Shown here piece after piece: positions 39,338 through 51,106 of a stretch of 64,000 bases of DNA. The stretch comes from Rotaria macrura. Lineage: Eukaryota > Rotifera > Eurotatoria > Philodinida > Philodinidae. The DNA is taken from assembly GCA_900239685.1 (NCBI GenBank), contig OENT01000956.1:1-64000 (forward strand), written 5' to 3'. The notes beneath the pieces are model-generated. The model was not told the DNA's origin. It saw only the letters and a list, made by a program, of their open reading frames with translations, and made no database searches. Position 1 is the stretch's first letter. The number at the start of each line of letters is the position of its first letter. Both the position numbers and the translations under genes were made by a program.

Positions 39338-40120
39338 TTATGATGGGTTATTAGATGTAAACGGAATTTGTAAGCGGGTTATCAATTCGAGCAATGAAGG
39401 ATATAATGAACATTCATCTAGAACAAATAAGTCCATGTATAAAATACAAATGAAATAAATAATAAGAAACATACTTTTATTGATCGTTTCTTTAAATGTA
39501 TTCAAAATTTTTGTTATCGTTTGATATTTAACTTCATTTCCCGTGAATGGTTGTTTATTTACTGCTTCCCATAGACTTGTTTGATTATTGATGATATCAT
39601 GTAGTAATGGAACAATAAATGTTGATGTATTACCAGTTGCTGTTTGAGAATTACTTGGATTTGTTCGAGAAATAAATTGAAACTAAATTAAGTTCGCATC
39701 GAAATTTTATTGAAACATAAAAAAGAAAAATAGATACCATGAAAATAAGCGATGATCGACTAGATAAATAATAGATTCCTGATTGACCGACTGGAGAAAA
39801 ACCAACACCTTGTGGTACAGTGAAACACCAATGTGCTTGCCACAAGTGATGACTTTCAGGATTCTTAAGGATATAAAACAAAAGAAAATCGATTATTCAA
39901 TTGAATATTCTTAAAATTTCTATTTCAATCATTGATTAGTACAAGTTAATAGTGTCGAAGGTTTACAAGTGTGAAAATTATGTTTATCTCGAACAAAGTT
40001 CATGGCAGGAAAGATTCGAAATGTCATAAAAGACTAATTACCTTGTTTTTTAATAATGTTTGAAATATTTGTGATTGCTTTAGCAACATTCTTTAAACGA
40101 ATAAATGATCGGTCTGTTTA

Positions 40121-40153
<33 letters not shown>

Positions 40154-43100
40154 ATCAATAGGCTCTTACAAATATATTAAACGAGTTCCTATTGTCATGC
40201 TCAAATATGAAATTGTAAAAATAAGTATGGGAATTTTCTGAAATATTAAACACGCTTAAAGTGTCTTATCTATCAGATGAAAGTTTATACATAAATGTAT
40301 TAAATTCAGATGTACCTTTTCAAGTATGATGCTTTGCACTAAGTCTTTCAATATTTTAGGATTAGCTAGTGACAACATTCGTTGAAATGAACCCATAGCC
40401 GTATGAAGATTTTGCGATACTTGTAACGACAAAATGTCAATGGAAGGCATAACTATATTTAATGATGGAAACCATGGAAAAAATGTATTGTTGAAAAAAG
40501 TTTCCATGGCTTCGAGTTCATTTGGTGACCAGAAAACATTCGTTTGTTGTTGTGATGTCGAATCAGATAAAGATGTTAAATATATTCGATATACTGCTGT
40601 TGGAATATCAAACGTGAACTTGATTTGAAGGGATAAATTTTCGAGACGATATGTATCTGGCTCATTGGGTACAGAACGAACCTAGAGTTTACATTTCAAT
40701 GTAAGAGAGAATTGATGTATTTGTTGAGCACTTACAGTTGGATTATTTACATCGGCGGGTTCAGTCACACCTTTGGCAAATTGTCTTACGATGATTGATT
40801 GAGCAAGAAATGATTCTAATTTCGACCATCGATGTCGATCAGATGTCAATAGCATTCGAAAAAATGTCTGCTGACTCATATAAACAGGATAGTTGATTTG
40901 AGTGAGTAAATCACGATTGTAACTGTAGATTGTCGATGAGTGTTGATTATCTGGTAAAAAAAACGAAGTTCTCTTTCTACTACTCTAGTACGACTCAATT
41001 GCATCTAACCTGTTTGCTCTAATCCGACTTTGGGTGAAGGTGGGGCTGAATTAGTCGGCGATGAAACTCCAAATAATGCTTGTGGAAAAGAAAATTTATG
41101 ATAGTTAAGAAATTTTCTTTTCAAATTAGACATAAAATTTATGTTACCGAAAACATCCACATGTGATGAAACTGGCGATTCTGCCGTGGTTTGCATGGAT
41201 GAATTATACAATATTGAATCATCTGATGTGTTCATTAGTTGATTTGTCGTTTGAGTTGATGGCGGTAGAAATGGTTGCTGTTCAATAAAAGCAAAATCTT
41301 CTTGATGAAAACCATCTGTGATATCAGAAAATTGATATGTTATACCACGATCATCAGCATACACTGATAGAAATTCCTGCGAGACATATACATATCTAGT
41401 ACTTCGTTTCATTCAAAATACAATTTTACTTTAAGTCTAGGTATTGGTGTAAGTTCAGTTAATGAACTAGTCAACTGTACACTAAATGAACCGTCCCGAA
41501 CAAGTATTAGATTAGGTCCACATATCTGAATATCAAGCGCGAAGATTTGACCAAATATAAGACGCCAACGTGATTCTGTATATGGAACGAGTGTAAGTAT
41601 CGATTGAGCACAGCCACCCTTAATATAAAACATAGAATGATTCAAAGATAAGACAAAGAAAACTATGATAAAATCGAATAATCTTCATTCATGTTTATAA
41701 TATTTACTGACAAGTATGTTTCATCACTTCAATCATTGATATTATTTAGAGATACAAATGCCATGTGTCAATACATAGCAACATAGTCGATCTTGTATGC
41801 TGTCTATGTAACATTAAACTTCACGTATAAATAGACTACTTTTGCTACTGGAGAGATCAATGGAAATACATATTGATTGACTACTGATGTGCTTCGTTTT
41901 AAATTTAGTCTCGTCAATATAGAACGTTTATGAAAGCCGAACAATATGAAAAAAGAAAAAGAATTTCTTTGTGCAGCTCCTTTAACATCGAACGTTAGAA
42001 ATCATATTCATGTCTCTTTCATTGATACATTAACCTGCCGCATATTAGTTTCATGTGTATAGAAGATTTCAAAGACAGTATTATAGATTTTCATCAGTTC
42101 AACAACATCAATATTAGTACATTCCTAATTTGTTAACACAATTAATATTTTTCTTTTCATTTTAAGCAATGAACCACTTGTCGTAAATTATTATATACAT
42201 ACACATCATTATTGGCATCATGAGTGGACTATTTATCTGGCGTTTAAATCTCAAACTTCATTATTTAGAACAATGACAAAAACATACACGTTTGCTATAG
42301 AATTTTCGACAATAAAATCGAATACTTATTATATTTAACAAATAAATTGTATAATGAGAGCAATCTATGTTGTATAAATTTCGACTACAAACTTAATTCT
42401 AGTCTACTATTCGAAAAAACATATAAATGTAATAACAAAACAAAAATATTTTCTTAAAATTTATTTGATTATTTCTATCGATAACCTAAAAATTATTTGT
42501 TTAGAAAAAACAAAAATGAACACATAAACTTACATGATTACAGTAAATGATTGACCGATTGAAACAGACTAATCGAGCGATTGAAGATAATGGTATTGCT
42601 GTCATATGTAACAACTAGAGAAAATAATCAAGATGAATTTTTATTCACTATCGTTCATTTTACTCGAATAAATTGTTTCAATGAACGTGTTTGATTTAAA
42701 AAAAGGCTCAATTTTCTGCTTAAAATTTGATGTCGTGTCGGCATAAATGTCTGTTTTATTGTTGTAAAATTTAAATTGAATATTCTTTCTACATTTGCAT
42801 TTAAATCTTGTTGTGATTGATTACTATTATATGCCAATGTTACCTAAATGATTCAATAGAAAAGATTTTAATTTAGTTTGATAAAATAAATTATTTCTAT
42901 ACGAACAGAAAATGCAAAATTTGGTCCATAGTAAATTGTACAATTAAAAAAGTTAAATGAAATTAATTTAGAAATTGCATGAAGATCGGTTAATTCTAAA
43001 GAGAAAAACAAAAGTGTATTTTTCTTTTTCAGATTTATATCTTGCCAACCTAATAATGACATGGAATAATGTTGAAATAAATGTGCCAATTCAAAGGCAG

Positions 43101-46100
43101 CTCGAAGTTTACTATGAATACAGTCGACTATTTTTGAAGAGTTATCTGAGGATTTTTGATTAAGAAAAGTAATAGAATCGTATGGAGCTAAGTTAAATAA
43201 GAGAAAAACAAAAAAAAAACAAATGATTTCCAATTTGAACATTTTCAAACATACTTTTGATAAAAGCATTCTGAAAATAATTTTTGTCAAGTAGATTTAA
43301 CTATAATAAGAAAAAGTATTTGATAAAACAAATAGTTTTCGTTGTTGATTTGAAAAAATTACATCTAATGTCCAATCCCGTTCTATCTGTTTACGGTCAC
43401 GAACAGCATCGCGTAATTTATAAGCTAATCGAATTGTACAACATTGAACACGAGGCCAAAAGTATTCGTTGACATAACTGACAAGTTCAGGATTTGATAA
43501 ACATGAATCTTCATCGATCGATGTTCTATTCAAATAATAATATTGTAGAACTCAAGAATTTTTAATTCAAATTCAAATTTACCGAATAATATCGAGATAT
43601 GGTATGCCTGTCCATGGACAATAAAGAATACTTTTACAAATTGCTTTCCTCTGTTGAAGCTAAACAAAATATTAAATTAAACATATACTTGTATATATAT
43701 ATATTCTAAATCTTATGTCATCATGATCAATGATATTCTTTCGTGTTTGTAAAATTATTATTTATGAAGGAGAAAACGTTTTTGTGAAACGTTCTCTTGA
43801 ACATGGCTGTAGATAGATAAGATGCCAGTTAATCCAAGAAAAATTCAATGTATTTCATCGTAACTTTATAGTTTTCAAACAATCATAACTTTTGAAATTG
43901 TTGCATTTTACGTTTTTGGGATACTTGATTGACTATCTAAGGCGTTAAGTAGAATCGTGAACAACGAATTATAAATTTTATCTGAATGAAAATTAGAATA
44001 TTTAAGAAAGAGTAATTCGGATTTTGTTCACTAGTTCAAAGAAAAAGAACAGAGATCCCTACAATGAACCAAAAGAAAACAGACTAGATACATGATGATG
44101 GGCGTGTATAGTCAACGCGTTTTACATCTAATGTATCCTAGCATGATCAATATTTTATCGTTCATGATTATCGTTTAAACAGTTGAATTCGTTTTTAGAT
44201 ACTATCGATCAGAGACCGAAACGAATTGAAAAATCTCAATTCGATCCGATTTGATTCGACTCATACATAACAGAAGATCACATCATTGTTCATAGAGCGT
44301 TTGAGGAGCCATGATAAGCTTCATCTGTCTCGATGGATGGTATTCTTTTCTTTTGCTTCTAAGTGTATTTCCGCCAAGAATAATCAAAATACAAAAACAG
44401 ATTAGACAAAGAAAAAATCATTTCATAATAAAAAGGAGATTGAGTATGGGTGCATCTAATACTTCCAAACAAGGGAAAGAACTGTCTTGTCTATTTTTCG
44501 AACTGCACTTATAATCTACATGCATCCACATTTCCTTGAATTTCCTATCAATGATGAAATCTTCTGATAATTGCAAACGTTTTAGTAACAATATCAAGGA
44601 TTTTTTTAATCTACGAGTCACTTTTTGACACGATTTTCAACTAGCACAGAAGATGTTTTAGGTCTTCGCAGCTTGCTTTGGATTTCATAGGATGCCAATG
44701 ATTTTCTCCAATTTTTTTGAAAATACTAATCCTTGTGAGAGTTGTTCTCTTGAATTTTGGTTCCACAGAATTGATCTGAATCTTATAGTATACATATGAC
44801 ATTTTAAAAGCAATAAAATGTCAGCTTTTACCCATGAATTCTATCAGTACGAAACTGCAAGAGCACGTGTAGGTAACTGAACAATATTAAGGTTATACAG
44901 GAAAAAATTTCGATGAAATGGAGACAAACTATGGTGAAAACAGAATTACTAATCACTGTTACTTCCGATTGAGTTAATAACGAGAATGGTGTTCACATTC
45001 GAGAAGTCAAACTTCGAACTTCTTTGCATGATAATTTGTCCAGCAGCAATGAACCGTCACTCAATGGTGATATTGCTGCAAGGTGTTGCAACGACATGAC
45101 ACACAACGCGAAAAATATTTGAAAATGACATTCAGTGCTGCGATTCGGAGTGAAACTGAATCGAATCATACGACAATTCGATTCGTTTTTGGCTTCTGTT
45201 ATCGATATTTGTAAGCGAAAAATTTTTATACCATGCAACCTACATGGATTCTTGTTCAAACTTTCCGGGGGGGGGGGGTGGCATATAGGTGTACCATTTT
45301 TCATGATACATTTTTGAGAAACGCTATCATTGGAAGAGCAACGATTAGTTTTTGACTGTTGTGAAGATCATCTCTCTTACATTATGCAGAAAATACACCT
45401 AGAGTTAAAATTCATCTAAAGAAAACAAGTTTTTTTTTTTTTTGTACTACATCCTTTTTCGTGATAAGAACAATTTAAATCGAGTACGATTTTCTTCTCT
45501 GATAATGTGGAACACAATGAAGATATTTCATTAGAATACAGTTGTTCCGATAATTTGAATCATTGAATATTAACTTACATTTTCTTTTATGAATATAAAT
45601 GATAACATTTCATCGTAGTAATTAACGAATTTCACTAATGATTTGAGAGATAAAATCGATGTCTAAACATTCGATACATAATAAAACAACTAACAAATGT
45701 TTGATATTTCCTTACCGATTGTGCTTTTTGAATTCCATCATCGTCTAAATTTGATTGATTATATTGAAATCTATCTTTGAACTAAGAGAAACAACAAATA
45801 TCCTTCGGTCTTCAATAGAAATTTCAAACAAAACGAACTTCGAATAATTCCTTTCTAAAAAATGTCGTTGGATCCAATGGATATAAGACCAGAGGTTGTA
45901 ATATCCATTTTATACTTTCTTCATTTGCTGTTGTCGTTGTCGTTGCTGTTGTTGTCGTCGTTGTTGTTGTCCCTGTTGTTTGTGGTTGCTGCTGCTGCTG
46001 CTCTTGCTCTGGCTGTTGTTGAAGAACAAGTGATTCGTGTACCGATGAACGTTTTTCAACAATCAGTAAATAATATTGAATTAGCAATTGATTAACATCA

Positions 46101-49100
46101 GACACATGAATAAGCTTTAACGAAAATTGAAATAATATATGAATTTTTCGAGCACTAGTAATATATATTTGCGTCTCGAGACATAATGCTAATAATAGTT
46201 TCAAATATAACGTGTTGCTTATTCAAGGGGGTGAACTTATGAATCGTCAATGAGACTGTGACATCCTAATGGCTCAAATTTTCACACAAATTACAAGATT
46301 CGATTGAACTGACAATTTTTTTCCATAGCTATTGCTGGTAGTATTTTAAAGCTTTCGATTAGAAGTCTTAATGCTGAAAGCATTCTAAGGATTGAATACT
46401 ATTTTGAACTGGAAGTCAGCAGAACCAGATACTATGATAAAATAGTTGTTTCAAACAAAGTACATTCAACTTGTGATAAGAACATGATTGTTCTCTATTT
46501 TTCTAATGAAAATTTTATTTCATATGGAAATTTTCGAAGTCTCAAGACTATGTTTGAGTAGTCATCCTATTCTTTAAGAGTCACTGTCTATCAAGTATCT
46601 GTCACATCATATAAATGGAAGACACATCTGACTAGAGCCCTACTAACATGCCCGAAAGCGGTCGAATTTCGGGTCTGAAATATATGGACCTGCTGATCTT
46701 TACTTTTGAGTTTCGATAGAATATTGTTCGCTCCTGATCTGAAGCAAACTAAATATACTTAAACAAGTTTTTATATGGGACATTTCGAATAAGTACAAGA
46801 GAGAAAACGAATCTGATTTTTTTCTAAATCGATTGAGAAATTTTATATTCAATACTTCATGACGTACTATCAAACAGCATACTGATTTAGGTGTTTTGAA
46901 AAATTGATTTCAAACCATAAGGAAGTTCTGAAAAGAAAACTTACTATATAAAATCCTTCATTATACATTAATTCAATATAAATACTATCATTCATAAACG
47001 GCTGAATTAATTCATGTTTGAGATTTAAAGATGGTATGCGCGTCGAAATATTACAATTGAGATGAGCTATAAGTGATGGAATACGTTGTTGAATCAACCA
47101 AATTCTAGAATTCATTAAACGAATACATAAAACCAAACAAAAAAAAGCGAAGTTTCTTACTTTAATGAATTAATAGAGTCAATCAGATTGGCTTGGTCAC
47201 GATTAAGTGTATTTTCAATTTGTTGTGAGAAACGAGTTTCTTTAATAATAATAGAAACAAACCAAATACCTATGGACGAAGTTTAGAATCAATGTCAAAT
47301 TTACCCATATACGAAACAACTTTGAAAAGACCCGAAAATGGATTAATTGATATAAATAGAATTTCATCTGGTGTACTTTCTGGTAGGAATTCACATTTCA
47401 ATGCCGGAATAGATGAATCAATATCGACTAGAAGATAAAATTTATTTAATACTAAACAAGACATGTATGAATAAATACTTTTTGCCGTCGTAGTCAATAG
47501 AATGGTTTCTTTTAGTTCCTAAAATAAAGATATAGATACATACAAATAAAAATGAAATATAAACTAAATAATTGACGAACTTCGAATCGACGTTGACACC
47601 GTGCATAAGTTGTTCGATTTAAAATTTCTTCCATTGTAAATATTGGCTTCTATGAATGAAGATGCACAAAAAATATGTTTGATGTTATGTTCCAAAGAAA
47701 CGAAAATCTAATCAGAAGATTCTACGTAATGATTTGAACTACTGGCGATGAAGCTATCATGAAAAACTGAATTCACTTTTGTCAAAAGAGACTAGAATTA
47801 GATATGAAGATTTTTCGCATTCTATCTTGTATGCAGATGAATAGAATTGACCGTTGTGAATTTATACGTTGAACTTTTCGAAACTTCAACTAGCACATAC
47901 AAACATTCATATACATGAATCTTTATACTTCATTCGGGATATTTATATGCAGATCTAATTGCAAAAAAAGTATTTCCCCTTATTGTAAATAATAATATTT
48001 TCATGACAATCAGGTGAATTTTTTCTGTCCTCCAAAATAATAGTTCATGAAGATAAAATTTGAAAAAAGCATCTAAACTAAGTAATTCTCATTGATTTAC
48101 CCAACTAATATCGAATTATGGAATGTGTCAGCGTCAGATACTCGAATGAACAACAGATGCGAATGTGAGAAAACGCACTGTACGGTCAGAGGACTATTTC
48201 GTGTTTTTTGTTATTGAAGGCTATCGTAGAAGAATGAATTCTCGACTTCTAAAAATTCATCCGAACATTTGGCAATTCATTAATTTCTTGCAGCAGAAAG
48301 AGAAATAAGTCACAGTGATAATGGCTCAATGGTCGAGTGAAGCATCAAAGAAAAAAAACTACCGAACATCGATGACACAGAGCCGCATCAAAACTTCATA
48401 CAAACGATATGGTCACAATCATATCGATGCATCCGGTCTGTTTACAGCCTTTTCCTTCGTAGTAGTGAAAAAGGCTAAATGATTCTGCTCAGATTATATT
48501 GAAGTTACCCAAGCCAACCATCGATGTGTTGATTTAACGTTTTTCACGTTCAAAAGAAAAATAAAGACTCATTTCTAATATGATTGAAATTATTCTTCTT
48601 TCGACCTTTTACCTTTCAATATTTTTACTTGTCGACCAAAGTTGGTATCACCTTCTCATTAATTAAAATGGTCCTGAAATGCTCTATCGATATCGTAAAA
48701 AATTCCTGCATTTGCTCTCTCTCTCTACTTTCAGTAAGAGTGTTCGGAATTTAGAGCATAAGAAATATCTTCTTCAGATCTATATAAGAATAAATGTGAA
48801 AACTTTGGACTTATGTCCGAGAGTTATGTGTACTTCAAAAAGTGAATGAGACAAGTCAGTCATTATAGAATGTGTGTACGGAAGAAGTATCTTGGGAAAC
48901 CTTTTTGGGAAACTCAAAAACTACTGGTCATCTCAGACATATCAAGGCAATTTAGTTTCTGGATGAAGTTTTTGTTTATTTCGAGACCTTTTTCAGGCGA
49001 TGTTCTTTTAGAAAGTTCAATTTGGTTCAAAACTAATATCATATTCGGAATCAACGTTAAAGACAGTCGATTTATATACGTTGTGAATAATTCTGAGAAA

Positions 49101-51106
49101 AACATTTTTTTTGTAAAAATCCCTGTACCCCACCTCAGGGATTGTTTGGTGAAAAATGACAATTTTTTCGATAACTCAGCCATTTCTTCCCGGATCCTTC
49201 TCATCCTCGAACTTGACCGAGATATTCATGAGACAATTTTGTGCACAAAATTTCAGCTGAATCACATGTATTTGTAAAGAGTTATCGTGTTAACGGACGG
49301 TCGGCAGGACATACTGACCTATTCTAGAGTGTACTCACTTTTTGACTACACAAAAATGTATGAAAATTGTCATCAACAAAGTATGCTCCACAATACTATG
49401 AACTATTCATCATAAACTGTAGACGATGCTTACTTCTAAAACTTTTGTAATGGCAATCGTATCATTGATCGGTAATGGTGGCCAGTGTTGTACATGAAAG
49501 TTTCCATCATCATCACATACAATGGTCATACCGATATCTATCGTTCAAATAAATATTTAGAATCAAATGATGAATATGTTTTTCTTATACCCATATTCTT
49601 TCCATTGAGCATTTGCTTCTTCTGTTGATTATTATTAATATTAGCACAATATTCTTTCCAATATTCAATGTTAAAACTTTTACATGGATTATAGCCAGAT
49701 ATTACTAATTCTTTTTGCTTAGTGCCTTGATTGCGTATTCGATGAGCCTTGTATAAATGAAAATGCTTTTTTTTGCGATAAGATTTCAGTTAGTCATATT
49801 TACTTGTTCAAATAAAATTTGTAGACGTAATGATTGACAAAAATAATCTAAGCGAGAAAAATTATCGTTTTTTTTTAAGAGAATAAACAAAATAAATGCA
49901 TACGTAAACATTGATAAAGATCAACTAATGGCTTTTCCGATTCGTTGAGACGATTTTGCGTAAAATTTGTTAAAATTTGTACCTAAGTTTGTACGATAAT
50001 AATAATTAGTCGATCTAAAATCTCACACTTACTTGCATTGGATGCACAAGTTCTTCTTCTGTAAATATATGAAACAACGAAAAATATGTGTTTTTATTAT
50101 TGTCGTGATGATATTCTTTACAATTGAAAATAGAATCTATCGAAAACCTTACCCGGTTCTTCTGGGTCTTGTACAAATAATTTCGTTTGATAAAGACGCC
50201 ACGAAGATGACATATTATCATTTGTTATTCCTAATTTAACCTCAAATTCTCTATCAACCGTCAATGTTACTAGTCCATTTTCTATGGAAAAAAAAAACAT
50301 TCAATCAATCATCTAAGTGTCTCAGTAGTTTTCTTTTTCTAAATATCGACATACTTATTGATACATTCGTAAATTGAATTGGTAATTCTGAAGTCGATAT
50401 TCTAGTTCTAAGAATTTGTTGAAGACGTGGTAAAATTTGTTGACGTTCACTGTCAGTAGCTGCTGTAAAAATTGTTGTGACTTCTGGGATTCGTTTTGGC
50501 AAAAAATTTACAGAACCAAGGGTTAATGCATCGATAGCATCTGTGACGGGAAAATTAGGTACACGAGCTTCAATAAGTTTTTCACGTGCAAGTTGAGCTA
50601 ATGAGTCAGACGTTTCACGTATTAATCGAGCACGAACCTCAAGAAAAGCTTGTATATCCTTAAGAAACACAAACAAACGGAATCGGTTATGTGTAATTTG
50701 TTCTTGACAAAGTATTAACCTCGCATGCAGTCACTCTTCCAACGGTTGTTGCCCATTTAACAACAGCTAAAATTCGTATAAATAATTGTCTAGTACGACA
50801 AGCAAATTTAACCAGTTCTATTTTGCTAATAAGAAACGAATGGAGCCCATAGAAAGATCAATTATTATTTTCGAAAAATCTTCTATTTACCGTTCTTGAA
50901 TTGGTCTACTGTGTAAGCTAAATTATGAAAACAACCCATCAGTACAATAATGAATAATCCTATGAAGAAGATACATACACATCAGCCATAGTGTATAATT
51001 CATGATATGTTTTTTGTACGGCAGCATCAAGTAAATGGGACAATGGGATATCGCAGATTGGTACTGTTAGGGCATTACTATTACCAACTGATGGACCAGC
51101 AGACAT
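39338..51106 (-). CDS. MED14: Mediator complex subunit 14 (about 1430 aa, 30 exons)
   Basis: Exons (transcript order): 51106-50979, 50917-50891, 50825-50720, 50658-50355, 50281-50153, 50058-50033, 49982-49904, 49847-49804, 49747-49591, 49537-49434, 47649-47581, 47518-47305, 47239-47161, 47104-46945, 46114-45839, 45781-45716, 43659-43583, 43525-43363, 43300-43255, 43187-43050, 42995-42907, 42843-42664, 42614-42534, 41618-41430, 41376-41010, 40950-40736, 40681-40316, 39863-39738, 39682-39475, 39417-39338. Every phase agrees. MED14 is the backbone joining head, middle and tail of the Mediator coactivator of RNA polymerase II. It follows the animal protein end to end: SHLLDAAVQKTYHELYTMAD, LAREKLIEARVPNFPVTDAI, IQQRIPSLIAHL, ALDIQ..LVRDGSFSV, PIPRLKEFLSVYAD, LESFLAQSIIVRQF, and a C-terminus like the human ANLTLP region. 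A Gln/Thr-rich insert of ~34 residues sits near 573-606. Three introns use a GTTCGT donor. Length is close to the human protein (1454 aa). Confidence 0.95.
40121..40152. repeat. Compound microsatellite (CT)n(AT)n in a MED14 intron
   Basis: A CT run of about six units passes directly into about nine AT/TA units, inside the 452-nt intron between MED14 exons 27 and 28. No coding role. Confidence 0.9.
41619..42533. other. MED14 intron 23 (915 nt)
   Basis: Bounded by a GTAAGT donor and a TTAAG acceptor on the minus strand. No nested gene is visible on either strand; the sequence is AT-rich. Confidence 0.7.
44210..44250 (-). mobile_element. Truncated second copy of the 52-bp palindromic mini-transposon
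   Basis: CAGAGACCGAAACGAATTGA followed by AAAATCTCAATTCGATCCG matches the reverse complement of the element at 22960-23011 over about 41 bases with two mismatches, then decays (ATTTGATTCGACTC in place of the second arm). It lies in the large MED14 intron 16. No target duplication is recognisable. Confidence 0.6.
45267..45278. repeat. Run of 12 consecutive G
   Basis: An uninterrupted G12 tract in MED14 intron 16 stands out in a roughly 70% AT window. Read from the MED14 strand it is a C12 tract. The length is prone to assembly error. Confidence 0.9.
45924..46022. repeat. Imperfect trinucleotide repeat coding for Gln/Thr in MED14 exon 15
   Basis: On the minus strand CAG/CAA codons (Gln, with Glu and Pro) are followed by ACA/ACG/ACC-type codons giving two runs of Thr split by Ala. 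Mixed synonymous codons show it is not a pure microsatellite. It lies where animal MED14 has a variable linker after the segment QLLIQYYLLIVEKR. Confidence 0.85.
46115..46944. other. MED14 intron 14 (830 nt)
   Basis: A GTAAGT donor at 46944 and a TTAAAG acceptor before 46114. The frame running upstream of the acceptor (SARKIHILFQFSL) is open but out of phase with the previous exon and extends past the homologous length, so it is treated as intron. Confidence 0.65.
47650..49433. other. MED14 intron 10 (1784 nt) with a double-strand-open block
   Basis: The interval 48846-49277 is open for 143 codons on the plus strand and 96 codons on the minus strand (48914-49204) and is less AT-rich than its surroundings. 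It ends near GACGGTCGGCAGGACA. Neither reading resembles a family I know. It could be a dispersed repeat inserted in the intron. Confidence 0.5.

Larger units (their letters stand above)
43660..45715. other. MED14 intron 16 (about 2.06 kb) with transposon fragment and poly-G run
   Basis: This long intron breaks the gene's otherwise short-intron pattern. It holds the mini-hAT copy at 44210 and a 12-G run at 45267. Short frames at 44311 and 45135 on the plus strand match nothing and are not called. Confidence 0.65.

Noticed and set aside
43297..43533. Treating the long minus-strand frames at 42868-43290 and 43297-43533 as separate genes
   Set aside because: They are MED14 exons read through short introns; homology and phase place them in one gene.
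46222..46240. CAAGGGGGTGAAC as another MITE start
   Set aside because: Only the first 8 bases match the 36-bp end and nothing mirrors it.
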